From: Mangifera indica
Lineage: Eukaryota; Streptophyta; Magnoliopsida; Sapindales; Anacardiaceae
Assembly (NCBI RefSeq): GCF_011075055.1
Contig: NC_058149.1
Span: 5,276,449 to 5,340,448 of the forward strand
DNA: 64,000 nucleotides
Reading direction: 5' to 3'
Under the pieces are notes generated by a model. The model made no database searches. It had not been told where the DNA came from and saw nothing but the letters and a program-made list of their open reading frames with translations. The position numbers and the translations under genes were made by a program. Of the stretch, positions 11,031 through 22,951 are shown one piece after another (position 1 is the first letter of the stretch; each line of letters starts with the position of its first letter).

Positions 11031-11960
11031 GCAACAAGGATAAGTTAGAAATAGTGATAAGTACCATCATAAAAGATATAGAAGCAACCTTGAAGCTAAG
11101 TGCAGAAATCTTGGAGATGATACTAGCTCTACAGTCTTTATTACAAGTGCCAAAAAGATATGAAGTTAAAAATTTTCATTTACCACTTACTCATACAAAA
11201 TTGCTTCTTTCTGTTGTACATACACCAATTTTAAAGTTAAAACCTCTTTCTGATGGCTTGAAGTATGTTTATTTGGGAGATAGTGACACATTACTAGTTA
11301 TCACTGCAAAGGATTTGACCTCAACACAAGAAGAAAGGCTTGTGAGAGTTTTACGAGATCATAAAATAGTAATTGGTTAGACTATAACTAACATCAAAGG
11401 CATAAGTCCATCAACATGCATGTATTGAATTTTGTTAGAAAATGGTTCCAACCTAAGTTAAGAAGCTCAATGAAGATTGAATCCTGTGATGATGAAGGTG
11501 GTGAAAAAGGAGATTCTCAAGCTATTAGATATGGGAATGATTTACGCGATCTCAAATAGCAAATAGGTGAGTCCAGTTCAAGTGGTGCTAAAGAAGTCTA
11601 GAGTTACAGTGGTCAAGAATTAGGACAATGAGCTAGTTCCAACAAGGATTTAGAGTGGATGGCACATGTGCATAGATTATCACAAGCTAAAAATGGTGAC
11701 AAAGAAGGATAATTTCCCTATGCCTTTCATCAATCAAATGCTAGAGTCGTTAGTAGGTAAGTCTCATTATTATTTTTTGATAGGTTTTTAGGTTATAATC
11801 AAATTGTTATTGCATCTAAAGATCAAGAGAAAATCACATTCACATGCCCATTCGAGACATTTGCATTTATAAGAATATGATTTGAACTTTGTAATACATC
11901 AACAACAATTTAGAGATGCATGATTAGTATTTTTTCTAACTTAATAGAACATTACATTAA
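11018..11960 (+). pseudogene. Tat/Athila-type gypsy protease-RT linker and N-terminal reverse transcriptase
   Basis: Open to 11,380 (L-K-Y-V-Y-L-G-D-S-D-T-L, L-T-S-T-Q-E-E-R-L-V-R-V-L-R-D-H-K). It then continues with stops through G-I-S-P-S-T-C-M and W-M-A-H-V-H-R-L-S-Q (a damaged version of the W-R-x-C-x-D-Y-R block), and ends near F-C-N-T-like residues at about 11,905. The catalytic Y-x-D-D block and everything through RNase H are deleted, since the next recognisable residues belong to integrase. Confidence 0.7.
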
Positions 11961-11989
11961 ACTTAATAGAACATTCGACCCATAAAGAT

Positions 11990-13019
11990 GATTTCATTTT
12001 GGGCCTAAGAGAACTATTAGGAAAATGTTAAATAATGGTTTTTGTTGGTCTACACTATTTCATGATGCTTATATTTTATGTGAGAATTATAAGCAGTGTC
12101 AATAGACAGGTAATTTGACCTATACAAATGAGATGACACAAACCACCATACTTGTGGTTGAAATTTTTAATGTGTGGGGTATTGATTTTATGGGTCTATT
12201 TCCTTCATCTTTTAGTTTTGTTTATATATTACTTGTAATCAATTATGTTTCTAAATAGGTGGAAGCAAAGGCCGCCAGAATTGATAATTCCAAGGCTATT
12301 GTAAGTTTTATCAGGCCTAACATCTTTAGCAGGTTTGGAATACCATAAACGATGATTAGTGATCAGGGAACTCATTTTTGCAATCAAACAGTGGATATTT
12401 TGTTGAAGAAATATGGTGTTTTCCATAAAACATCTATAACTTATCACCTCTAAACAAACGAACAAGTTGAGGTGTCTAACAGAGAAGTTAGATCCATTTT
12501 AGAGAAGACTGTAAAGTCGAATAGAAAAGATTAGAGCCTTCTACTTGACGCATTATAAGCCTATAGGACAACATATAAGATACCTATTGGGATGTCTCTT
12601 TATAGGTTGGTCTTTGGTAAGCCTTGTCACCTTCCTTAGAGTTGGAGCAAAAGGCTTATTAGGTGGTGAAGAGTTACAAAATGGATCTTGAAAAAGTTAG
12701 TGAACAAAGACGATTACAGTTGCAAGAATTAGAAGAGAAACGACTTAAAGCCTATATGAATTCAAGAATCTACAAGGATAAGACCAAGGCATTTCATGAT
12801 AAGATAATTGCTAGGAAGTAATTTGTGGGCGGATAAAAAGTTTTGCGATATAACTTGAGACTTAAATTGATGCCTAGTAAGTTACGTTCTTATTGGATTA
12901 GACCTTTTGAAGTTATTAATGTGTTTTCTTATGGTGCAGTTGAAGCTAGAAACTTTGAAACTAATAAGGTGTTTAAGGTGAATAGGCATAGGCTCAAGAC
13001 ATTTTATGAAGGTTTTTAG
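11990..13019 (+). pseudogene. Tat/Athila-type gypsy integrase
   Basis: With frame changes and stops, the order of retroviral integrase is clear. A zinc-binding C-x-x-C remnant sits near 12,090-12,105, and V-W-G-I-D-F-M-G (first catalytic Asp) near 12,175. I-S-D-Q-G-T-H-F (second Asp) lies near 12,360. An N-R-E-V-R-S-I-L-E-K-T block near 12,480 contains the Glu region. Then come Y-R-T-T-Y-K and F-G-K-P blocks and a C-terminal basic domain ending at a stop near 13,019. This order and spacing match plant Tat/Athila integrases. It is non-functional. Confidence 0.75.
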
Positions 13020-14523
13020 GAGAAAACCGTGTATGAAATGCAACTAGGAAATCCAAGTTATTCAGATTAGGAAAAGCCACAACGTTGGGCTAATGATGTT
13101 AAAGAAATGTGTTGTTTGGAAGGCAAACCAAGATGATCAGATTTGTTTCTCCAGTCCTTTCCTTTTATTTTTGTCTACATTGTGTTTTGCATTTAGCCTT
13201 ACATTAGGGACAATGCAAGTTTTAAGTATGGGGGAGAGGATTAGAATTGTGTACTTTTCGTTTTGAATATTTTTTAGTATTTAAGTAATTTTGAGGTGTG
13301 TTTTTAGGTTCTTTTCAATGACTTTAAGGAATTTATGTCTTATAAGTAAATATTGAGTTTGAAAAGTCATAACATGATTAAATGAGTGAACTTTTGAACT
13401 TAAACTTGATTTGACTTGAGTTTTGATTTTTAAGAGAAAGTGAACTAGTTTTGGTAGACTTTGAACCATTAAAGTGAGGTTTTGATTTAATGATTATGCA
13501 CTCTTATATAATCCCTGATTTCTTTTGTTGACGATGTGCATTTATGATTTGTTCCTCTAGAACTTGCTTTTATTATTTATCAAGGTCGCATTGAATCTTA
13601 TGCATTCATGAACATGATGATAACATTAGAATTTTAGCCACTTTGACCTAAATAGCCAACCTTGTGAATGTTAACTTTAGAAAACCCCTTTTGAGCTTAA
13701 TTTTTACCATATTTCTTTGTTTTAACCTAACATTATGAGCTTTCAACTTTGTATCCTTGTGTTTTACCAAACCTTAGGGCTAGTCGAGCATTTGGAATTA
13801 TTAATATTAGGTATTAAAAGGGTGTTTGATAGATAAGTGTGGGGGTATTGTGTTTTTGAAGTATATGGTTGGTGTTCTTGATGAAAAACGAAAAAAAAGT
13901 GGAAAAGTAAGGGTGTTTATACTTACGTCTTTTATTCATCAATGTAAAATGGGTATGTGCAAAAAAAAAAAAAAGAAATTTCATGCACATGAAAAAATAA
14001 ATAAAGGCATAAGTGGTTTTGAAATTGAAAAAAAAAAAAGGAAAGGGAGAAATATTTGAAAAATAAAACAATGAGTTTGTAATTAGTAGTTGAGACCCAA
14101 GGTCAAGATTCATATGCTCTATTAGTTTCTATGGTTTAAACAATCATTATTCATATTGCTCTTACCTTTCACCTTAGCCTTATTACAACTGTAATAAGAC
14201 TATTGATTTGTGTTTTGTTTGTGTTCTAAGTGATGGAGATTGGATGAACAAGCAAGCTTATTGTAGTTACTTTTCATGAATTAAACCTGAGTGCAATGCT
14301 TTTACCCTTCTAAACACTTAGTGACATGTGAGTGTTTACCATGCTAGTTAACTTTTTTTTTTAATTAAAATTCTCTTGTTACTTTAAGTTTTGGGTTTGC
14401 AGCTATTTTATAAAGTGCTATGACTACATAAATTGAAATCCTTATTGTCATTAGGAACAATAGTTAATAAGTTCTAAGATCTAGTTTGCCTAATGACATG
14501 CAAAGGCTAAGTATGGGGGAATT
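13020..14523 (+). other. 3' non-coding part of the Tat/Athila-type element, two polypurine-like tracts
   Basis: No coding region. AAGTATGGGGGAG (about 13,225) and AAGTATGGGGGAATT (about 14,509) are near-identical purine tracts. The second abuts the LTR start and is the likely polypurine tract. The first lies just after the integrase, as is common in this lineage. Long A-runs occur near 13,961 and 14,029. Confidence 0.6.
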
Positions 14524-16001
14524 TGATGAGTGTGTATTTTCATATATGCATTTCCCTTGCCTTTAAGTTTTTGAGAATATTTTATGCCCTATTGTGTTAG
14601 TTTAGGTTTATTTTTATGGTTAAGGCATGGTTGGATAGGTTAAAATGAATTGAGCATCTAATTAGAAAATTTCAACATTTTAGTGATTTCAACCTTCTGT
14701 GCTTCTTGCAAGTGTTTAACCAATTTAGAGTTCTAGAATAAGGAGGACATCCTGAGCTTTTGGAAAGGTATTATGGGCCAAAATCAAAGCTTGTCTAGGT
14801 TATCAACTTTGCTTCAAAGACAAATCTAGAAATCCTAATCAGAGTAGGATTTATGTCAAAACATCGAATCTTTAAAAGCCTTATTTGAGGCTTTCAATGT
14901 CTAATTAAGGTGATTCGAAAGCCTAAATTCATTTACACATACTAAGCTACAATTCGTATAAAGGGGTTAGACCCTAAAAAGATCATGTTTCTAACCAAAA
15001 TTTGATTGGATGTTATTGCTAGAATCTGGAAGCCCTAATCCTTAGCTAGATTGGATTAATTTTTGTATGGCTCGTATAAAAACTTGGTCCAACTTCAAGA
15101 AATAGTTAAATATAGGTCTAGAAGGCTGGAAATACGCGTGCCTTAGCTAGAAATTCATTTGCCCTAAATTTTTAAAAGTTGGGTATAATTATAACTCTTA
15201 GGCTGCTAGGTTAGGGAGGAGAATAAGACAGAACATAATTTTTATCTCTCTTTTGTGCTCTTCAATCAGTAATGTCTGACTAAGTTCTTTAGTTTAATTC
15301 AAGGGAATTTCATTCTAGTTGTCAAAAGTTTTTTTTTTTTTAAATTCAAATATCTATGTTTCTTTATTTTACATGTTAATGATTGCATGATTTATTTAAT
15401 TAAAAAGCCTATTAATTGATTGAATTGTGTGGTCTATAGCTAAACTGAATTCACGATATGTAATTGTTATGATGTTCAGTTGGAGTAACAATTAAGCAAG
15501 AATAATTATGATCCAAATTTTTGTTGCTTGTTTAAAAGAGACATAGAATGAATTAAATAATTTGACACGTGTTAGATTCTGATAGATCTTTAACTCCCTA
15601 GTTCATAATGCTATTAGTAAATTCATGGGGGTTGCTTACTACCAACAACTTTATTGATAAGAATTAATTTGTGTGTTTGGCTCGGATTAATGAAATCAAG
15701 GAAGGTATAGATTATCTGGCTTTGGTAATCTAGGGTTAAATATTTGAATAGAGACTAAAATTTATATATTAAATGTCAGTGATCAGTTTGCAACTGTGGT
15801 AATTTTCCTTGAATCAAAATTGTCTTTGATTGAATTTTTATTACTCAATTCGGTTTTTAGAAATTTTTTCTTATCTGTAAACCTCTTTCCTTTTATGTTA
15901 GTTATTTATGAATTTAAATAATTAGTCTTTGCGGATCGACCTTTACTTGTCATCACTACTAATTGTAAGTAAAGAAATTTAATTTTTGGTTGTGCTCAAC
16001 A
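14524..16001 (+). mobile_element. 3' LTR of the Tat/Athila-type element
   Basis: Starts TGATGAGTGTGTATTTTC directly after the purine tract and ends GGTTGTGCTCAACA, preceded by CTTTACTTGTCATCACTACT. TGATGAG starts and ends of this kind are usual for Athila/Tat LTRs. Length is about 1.48 kb. No 5' partner is present in the window, so the right boundary rests on the CA terminus and family resemblance only. Confidence 0.65.
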
Positions 16002-16250
16002 CGTATTAGATACCTTTAGGCAAATCTCACATTGGCAAAACATAGGAGAGATGTTGGGTTCATTTGTACTCTATCTATGTATCCCACATCAGTTATGAGT
16101 GAGAGGATTTAACTAGTTAAATAGCTTATGAGCTCTTTAAACTGTCAAGATGCGTTTTGGATTGCAAAACCTAAGAGTAAAAACAATGATGGACTGTGTG
16201 TCCAGAATGGATAATATCTTGAGGTGGGCTGGGCTATCAGACCATAGATG
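16002..16250. other. Unassigned dispersed-repeat-like segment
   Basis: Contains TCCCACATCAGTTATGAGTG and GGGCTGGGCTATCAGAC, phrases that I recall as recurrent in plant repeats. No gene is visible. It separates the Tat/Athila-type LTR from LINE sequence. Confidence 0.35.
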
Positions 16251-18057
16251 TTACATTAAACCTCTTGAATTAGTGAAGAATGCTTGCAGTTCCCTGTTCA
16301 ATTTGATAGAAAAGTAGAGTCATGATGCACTCTTTAACCCACTAAATGAATATGGGATGTATCCCAATCACCTTAAACACCTCCAACAAAAAGCTCCATT
16401 TAACTATATCATAGGCCTTATAAAGATCCACATTTATAGTATATCTTTCATTCTTTTAATCCTCCTTGTGATAATTATGCATGAGCTTTTGACAAAGGAG
16501 AATGTTGTCCCCAATTTTCTTTCCTTCGACAAAAGCCGCTTAGGCTTTATTAACAAAGGAGAGAAAAATACTCTTAAGCTTATTAGCCAATATCTTAGTA
16601 ATGCATTTGTGTATTGTATTACAACACGATATAGGTCTATAGTCTTTACACAAGAAAGGGTTGGGGCATTTAGCAACAAGGGCAATAATTGTACAATTTA
16701 TCTTCTTTAAAAGTCTCCCATTCTCAAAGAATTTTTTATAGCTTTCATAACATTTTTACCTATTATTCCAAGCCTTTTTGTAGAAATAGGTTCCAAAGTT
16801 GTCCAAGTTGGGGCTTTATTATTGCCCATGCTAAAAGTCACCTCTCTTGCTTCCTTATCCGAGACCTCCTTTATCATTTGTGTTGCTTAATCATTTGGAA
16901 TTTTATAATCAATAACATTTTCTAGATTCCTCTCAAATCTTTGGTGTTCTTCTTCCCAAAGGAGCTCACTAACAATGGCATTCCTATTTATCCTCCCTTT
17001 TATGCATTTATGGAAGTAACTAGTGTTTTGATCTCCCTTCTTTAACCAATGCACTTTAGACTTTTGTTTCATGAAAGATTCTTCCTTCCAACTCAATCTT
17101 TTAAACTCTTCGATACACTCTTTTTCTTTTTTCCTTAAGTTTTCATCCATAGGACATCTCGCCAACTTAGTTTGGGTTCTTTCATGGTTACTTCTAGTAA
17201 GCTTAGCTCTTTATGATAAACTCCAAAACTCTTTCTTGTTCATCTTTTTCAACTTAGCTTTTACTTGCTTAAGGTTTGAGCAAAGTTGGAACATAAGGCT
17301 ACCTTTGATCTCCTCTTTCCAAGCTTCCTCCACAATATGAATGAAGTTCCAATCCTCCACCAAATAATTGAAAAACTTGAATAGGCTTCTTCTAGCTTTC
17401 ATCTCATCACCACCGGTCAAAATACTTAGACAATGGTTTGAAACAATGCCAGAAGGGAACTATCCAAAGGACCTTTGATACTTGTCTAACTATTCCTCAT
17501 TCACAAGAACTTTATCAACCTTGCAACAAATTCTACTAATCCTTTGGCTTTGATTACTCTAAGTAAGAAAATTCCCTATATATCTAAGGTCTTCAACTTG
17601 GATCTTCTTACAACAATCATTGAATTCTTCTTTGTCGTTTTCCCAAATGGAAAAGCCACCAACCTTCTCATGAACTTTCTTAATAACATTAAAATTTCCC
17701 AAAATGACCCATGGTAAAGACCCCATAATGGTATGGTATTTCACCAAGTCATCCCATAATCTCCTTCTTTCAACATATTCATTCATACCATAAACAAAAG
17801 AAACAAAAACTTTTCCTTCTTTGCCAAAATGTTAACTTCCAAACTTATACTTTGCTTGGAAATAAAAAGAGGAGTAGAGCTAACAATCCACCCATATACA
17901 CCTTATCGGGTTCTTGTCATCATTATTAACAAGATGCCACTCATCAAACACATTCTTTCTAATCTTTTGCAAATTTTCCTTCTTCACTTTAGTCTCAAGA
18001 ATAACGCACATCTCAATTTTATTCTTAGCTATAAAAAGTTTTATTTCTTTTTGTTTT
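16250..18057 (-). pseudogene. L1-type LINE ORF2 remnant (endonuclease to reverse transcriptase)
   Basis: Read on the minus strand. The endonuclease piece is at 17,559-17,786 (E-R-R-x-L-W-D-D-L, then P-W-V-I-L-G-N-F-N-V-I, the exonuclease/endonuclease/phosphatase family motif with Asn for Asp). Linker pieces lie at 17,211-17,420 and 16,887-17,165 (W-L-K-K-G-D-Q-N-T-S-Y-F-H). The reverse-transcriptase start is a K-A-Y-D block near 16,430. The order endonuclease then RT is that of plant L1 elements. Several frameshifts and stops are present, and the C-terminal RT and poly-A tail are missing at about 16,250. Confidence 0.75.
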
Positions 18058-18094
18058 GGAGGGGGGGGAGGGGCCGGGGGCGGTGGTGGGAGGA
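18058..18094 (+). other. G-rich tract with strong G-quadruplex potential
   Basis: Runs of 8, 4 and 5 G followed by GGTGGTGGG occur within 37 bp on the + strand, in a region otherwise rich in A and T. It lies between LINE ORF1 and ORF2 sequence. Confidence 0.8.
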
Positions 18095-18168
18095 GAATTT
18101 AACCTTGTAATGTTTCATGCTACAAGATTTATCATTAAGACTTTATGGGGTTAGAGTCCGTCATTATC

Positions 18169-19300
18169 TTAGCTAATTTCTTTCTCTTGATTTTCGCCTA
18201 TCCTACTATTTGAAGCTCCATTCAAGTCTTTTTCATCCATTTTAAGATGTTTCCCAAATGGCAATACTTGTGGAGACACCATAGCATCTTCATCTGATTC
18301 TTTAATGTGATCTTCAGTATTTCCTTCTTTGATGACAATGTTGTCTTTCTTTCCCATTAGCTCTTTACTCAAAGTTTTTCGTTCCTTCTCCTTCTTCTTT
18401 CTGGCTTGCTCTTTATCAAAGTTCACTACCTTTTTCTCTTTGTCTTCAAGTTTGGAAGCAACTGGATCCGTGGCCACCACTACTCTTCTCTCTTTTTCAT
18501 CGAATCTTACTTTCTTAACCAAGAGAGCAAACCTGTTAAGGAGTTCAATCTTTCTTTGACCTAATAATTCTTCCACAATAACCTATTGTGGCTTTCTTCC
18601 TTCTTCTTCCATCATTTTCTTTTAGCCAGCACTATTCGAATTTTCCTTGTTTCTTTCCTCACCTTCCTCTTCATATTCTAGTAGGCATTTCTTCCCCTTT
18701 GGTCTGGTTTCTTTTCATAGTTGGCCTTACACTCTTCGTTAATACGCCCAAATTTATTACAAAAACTACGTATGAGAGGTCTCCAGCTATACTCCACTTT
18801 CAATTCAATATATTTTTCATTCAGAAGACCCACGTCTATAAAGTCAAGAAAGTTCTCATCAACCTTATCTCTATGCATACTCTAGCATACTCAATGTCAT
18901 TCCATCTTCTGTCACCGAGTCAAGGTAGAGAGGTCTCTCCAGGTTGCTTGCAAGGCGGCTCAGCCTCTTATCACTCCAGAATTTCAGAGGTATACTAAAA
19001 ATTTTCACCGACACCGCAACAACTTTAATATTCTCTATGTCCGTTAGAAGGTTTTGTGTCCACCTTTGAACAAAGAAACACTGCCTTCAAATCATCTAAG
19101 TACCTTTTTCAACTATCTTCATTAAATCTTCCATATTCTTAAATTTCATTATAAACATTCCTTGGCCATTTGAAGTAATATCCTGCAAGCCTAAATTGGA
19201 CCACATTTGATTACGTATTTTTTCGCACCTGGGAAAGACATCCTTCTTCCAAGGAAAAAACCAACCACGCAACATTCTTATTTCTTTGCTCCAAGGTTAG
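18169..19300 (-). pseudogene. L1-type LINE ORF1 (DUF4283 and zinc-knuckle protein) remnant
   Basis: On the minus strand the pieces are, in order: a DUF4283-like block with F-S-I-P-L-K-F-W-S and R-L-A-S-N-L-E-R-P-L-Y-L-D near 18,950-19,020; then V-E-Y-S-W-R-P-L-x-x-S-F-C-N-K-F-G-R, a damaged CCHC-type knuckle at 18,678-18,878; then a Lys/Glu-rich tail at 18,169-18,576. Plant L1 ORF1 proteins have exactly this architecture and bind nucleic acid. The tail has an open stretch of 135 codons; the rest is broken. Confidence 0.7.
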
Positions 19301-20246
19301 CAATCTTTTTCAAAGAAGCAACAAAAGCTCTATTCAGGGTTTTCCTTGGTGGCAGGGGAAAGAATAAATAGACCTGACTGGATGAAGCCGCTTGTACCAC
19401 GTTCTCACTTATCGGAACCCAAGCAACAAGATGAACAGGCACAAAGTACAGTAGAGAAAGCATGCAAAAAACGTATACAATGACGCCAAACTTTTTTAAA
19501 ACGGTCAAGAAAGTCAAAACATACCTTTTTAAGACAATTCAGCAAAAGCCAAATAAATGTCCACACTGGCACAGCTAAACCATGCTGGTAGATCAAAAAG
19601 CCACGTAAAAGGACCAAAACCGCATTAGACAAGAGAACCAATAAACAGTTGCCACCGAGAAAGCTTCAAAACAGCATAACGCAGGAAAAGACACTATCTA
19701 CTCTAAGAAGTAGACCTCGAGCACTGGTCGAAAGGGACAACAATGAGCGTAACCACTAAAACCACTATATGGTAAACACTCAAGCAAAAACACCACCACC
19801 TCATAACCAGAAACATACCACTGACACGACACCATTGAGCAAATAAACAACTAACGCCAGCACAATACACAACTAGGACCGAAACCTCTATAACATGACG
19901 AACACTCTATACCACCAAACTAACAGGACCAGACAAAAATGAAACACCATCCAACAACTAGGAACGAAAACCACTCAGAACAATAAACACATAGGAAACA
20001 TGCAGCACCTTCTCACAATAATGAAAACGACAAACACATGGGGAAAAAAACGAAACAAGAAGAAAAATAACACATGACAGACGGAGAGTTGTCGGTGACC
20101 AGTAAGGTCACTGGACCGGGGGGCTAGTGCCTAAAGTGCCATCAGCTGGAAGGAAAGAGAAGGAAATGAAAGCAAGAAGGAAACAAGTTTTTTTCACTAT
20201 TGAACTCCCTTCTCACAATTGTAACATAGTCCCCTATCCCAATATT
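19301..20246 (-). other. LINE 5' region (ORF1 start and 5' UTR)
   Basis: On the minus strand, sequence near 19,170-19,260 still encodes ORF1-like residues (W-L-V-F-S-L-E-E-G). From about 19,500 to 20,050 the + strand becomes very rich in A and C (many ACCACC and AACCAC strings), unlike the surrounding DNA. I interpret this as the LINE 5' UTR. Copia B is inserted at its outer end. Confidence 0.5.
20051..20246 (+). repeat. Left copy of a 196-bp direct repeat flanking copia B
   Basis: From CGAAACAAGAAG to CCCAATATT, ending immediately before copia B's left LTR. It is matched by 24,910-25,105 with six differences by hand count, all transitions. It contains GACCGGGGGGCTAGTGCC. Confidence 0.9.
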
Positions 20247-20534
20247 TGTTAGACTTGAAAGAAATGAAACTAATTTTTTTTCAGACTTAAAAATAATCTT
20301 TCAGTATATTGTTCATACAACAATAATGCTTATATGCTTATCTTTCTATAGACAAGTCAGTTACAAAGTAGTTTTTAGATAACTTACAAACCAGCAGGGA
20401 GTTTTTAACTACATGTCTTAATCTAAACACATATAAACTAACTAGTAGTTTTTCCCAACTGTTTTCAACATAACTCCACTTTTAATTTATTTATATATTT
20501 ATTTTTGAACAAAAGGTTCAGATAATCATCAACA
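20247..20534 (-). repeat. Copia B 3' LTR (complete, 288 bp)
   Basis: In element orientation it runs from TGTTGATGATTATCTG to CAAGTCTAACA. It follows the purine-rich AAGGAGGAG, and the pol frame's stop lies within its first six bases. TG...CA ends are intact. Confidence 0.92.
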
Positions 20535-22241
20535 CTCCTCCTTGAACCTTTTGGAAACAACTCCAAGAATGTTTTTTAACATCTCGAATCTGGACTTCGG
20601 CAATATTTTGGTGAATATGTCAGCAGCCTGGGATTCTGAATTGCAATAAACCATTTTGATTTCTTTTGATTTTTCAACTTCCCTAATGGCATGATACTTG
20701 ATATTTATGTGTTTAGTCCTCCCATGTTGGACTGGATTTTCAACAATAGAAATAGCTGACTTGTTATCGCACTCGATCATAGTCGTTTTAACTTGTTCTT
20801 CTCCTAGATCTTTCATCAATTTTCTTATCCATATTGCTTGATTCGCTGTGGCTGCGGCGACAACATATTCAGCTTCAGTTGTGCTTTGAGCCACGATCTC
20901 TTGTTTCCTCGAACACCAACAGAAAATTCCCGAGCCAAGTGTAAAGCAGTAACCTGTTGTACTCTTCATATCATCTACATTTCCGGCCTAATCACTATCT
21001 ACATATCCTCTCAACTTCTCCTCTTCAACTCGTTTGAACCAAATTCCTTGGTCTTTAGTTCCTTTTAGATATCGTAAAACCCGTTTTCCTACTGAGAAAT
21101 GTTCCTCACTAGGTTCTTGCATAAATCTAGACAATAGACTAGTAGAGTACATCAAATATGGCCTTGTTGTCGCTAAATACATCAAGCTTCCCACTAGACT
21201 TTGAAACTTTGTCTCATTAGCCCTCTTGCTTCCATCATTCTTCCTCAGCTTTGCATTCAACACTAAAGGAGTTGTTGTAGGCTTACAATTTTCCATAAAA
21301 AACTTCTTCAGAATCTCTTGAGTATATTTACTTTGGCATATGAAAATACCATCCATTTCTTGACTCACTTCCAAGCCTAGAAAATACTTCATTTTTCCCA
21401 AGTCAGTTATCTCAAATTCCTTCATAATACTCATCTTAAATTCTTCAATATCTTTTGGATGACTACCTGTAATTAAAAGATCATCCACATAAAGAGAAAT
21501 TAACACCATTCCTCATTTAGTTTGTCTTACATATAAGGTTGCATCATTAAGACTCCTCCTGAAACTTTGAATTTCAAGCCATGAATCAATCCGACTATAC
21601 CAAGCTCTTGGGGCTTGTTTGAGGCCATAAAGGGTTTTAAGTAACCTGTACACTTTTCTTTCTTTTCCTTCAATTACAAACCCCTCAGGTCGAGCTACAT
21701 AGATTTCTTCTTCTAGCCAACCATTTAGAAAAGCTGACTTGACATCCAAATGTGAAATTTCCCATTGCCTTTGAGCAGCAAGTGCAATGAGAAGTCTTAC
21801 TGTATCCAATCTTGCAACTAGAGCAAAAGTTTTAGTATAGTCAATATCGGCCATCTGAGAATACCCTTTCACAACTAAACGTGCTTTCAATTGTTTGACA
21901 GAACCATTTGGATTTATTTTTACTCTGTAAACCCATTTCACTCTAATAATTTTCTTTCCTTCAGGTGCATCTACTAGCTCCCAAGTTTTGTTCTTCTCAA
22001 TCATTAAAATCTCTTCCTGGATTGCCCTTTGCCACCCTTCATGATTACTTGCTTCGAAAAAAGAAGACGGTTCAACCATAATGCTGTTACACCTTTGATA
22101 AATTTCATGAAGAGGCCTGGTACCTTTAACTGCAATTTCTTCCTCATCATTCGCATATTCCTCATTATACACATCATCTTCAAATACATTTTTTTTCATA
22201 TCTACAGCTAAAGAATTGTCTCCATCAATTCCTTTTACCTC
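20529..22241 (-). pseudogene. Copia B reverse transcriptase and RNase H
   Basis: Minus-strand pieces. At 22,199-21,513 (228 codons): T-W-E-L-V-D-A-P, K-A-R-L-V-V-K-G-Y-S-Q, H-L-D-V-K-S-A-F-L-N-G with a catalytic-Asp block, and L-Y-G-L-K-Q-A-P-R-A-W. At 21,509-20,988: Y-V-D-D-L-L-I-T-G, the YxDD catalytic motif, and L-G-L-E-V. At 20,969-20,529: RNase H S-T-T-E-A-E-Y, D-N-K-S-A-I and H-I-N-I-K-Y-H. In-frame stops at 21,513-21,515 (TGA) and 20,988-20,990 (TAG) separate them, the latter just after D-S-D of the RNase H start. The frame is otherwise intact to its end inside the LTR. Confidence 0.92.
20535..20547 (-). other. Copia B polypurine tract
   Basis: Minus-strand TTCAAGGAGGAG directly precedes the 3' LTR start TGTTGATG. 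This is the usual primer site for plus-strand DNA synthesis in copia elements. Confidence 0.8.
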
Positions 22242-22936
22242 TCAATTCCATGTTGCTTCTTCATCAAACACAACATCTCTACTCACAAAAAACTTTTTTG
22301 TAACTGGATTGTACATTTTGTAACCCTTGGCTTGGTTGTTATAACCCACCAATACACATTTTTCTGTTTTGTCATCCAATTTACTTTTTTTACATCAGCA
22401 GTATGAACATAGCCTATGCAACCAAATACTCTTATATGCTTGAAGGCTGGCTTCAATCTGCTCCAAGCTTCTATGGGGGTCATGTCTCGTACAGCCTTCA
22501 TTGGTAATCTATTAATCAAGTATACCGCCGTATTTGCTGCTTCAGCCCAAAAACACTTGGGCAATTTTTTTTCTATCAAAAGACATCTTGTCATCTCCAT
22601 GATAGTTCAATTTTTCCTTTCGGCAACGCCATTTTGCTGAGGAGAATATATCACTATGAATTGGTGCTGAACTCCAAAATCTGCACAAAAAGAATCAAAG
22701 TCGACAGAGGAATACTCCTTGTCATTGTCAGTTCTTAAACACTTCAAAGGGAAGCCACTTTGTGTCTCAGCCATTGCTTTGAATTTCTTAAATACACCAA
22801 ACACCTCTGATTTAGCTTTTAAAAAATAAATCCATGTCATCCTTGTGGCATCATCAATGAAAAGTAAGAAATACCTATTTTCATTTAGTGAGGGAGTTTT
22901 TATAGGTCCACAAATATCCGAGTAAACTAACTTCAA
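22242..22936 (-). pseudogene. Copia B integrase
   Basis: Minus-strand pieces at 22,936-22,607 (Y-S-D-I-C-G-P, the first catalytic Asp; [19 protein letters not shown], the second Asp; [10 protein letters not shown] with the catalytic Glu). The next piece, 22,600-22,283, has W-A-E-A-A-N-T-A-V-Y-L-I-N-R and F-G-C-I-G-Y-V-H. Stops are at 22,952-22,954, 22,607-22,609 and 22,242-22,244. A one-base frameshift lies in an A-run near 22,385, after which the correct residues continue in another frame. It is rve-type catalytic core plus C-terminal region. Confidence 0.9.
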
Positions 22937-22951
22937 TCTCTCTTTTGCTCT

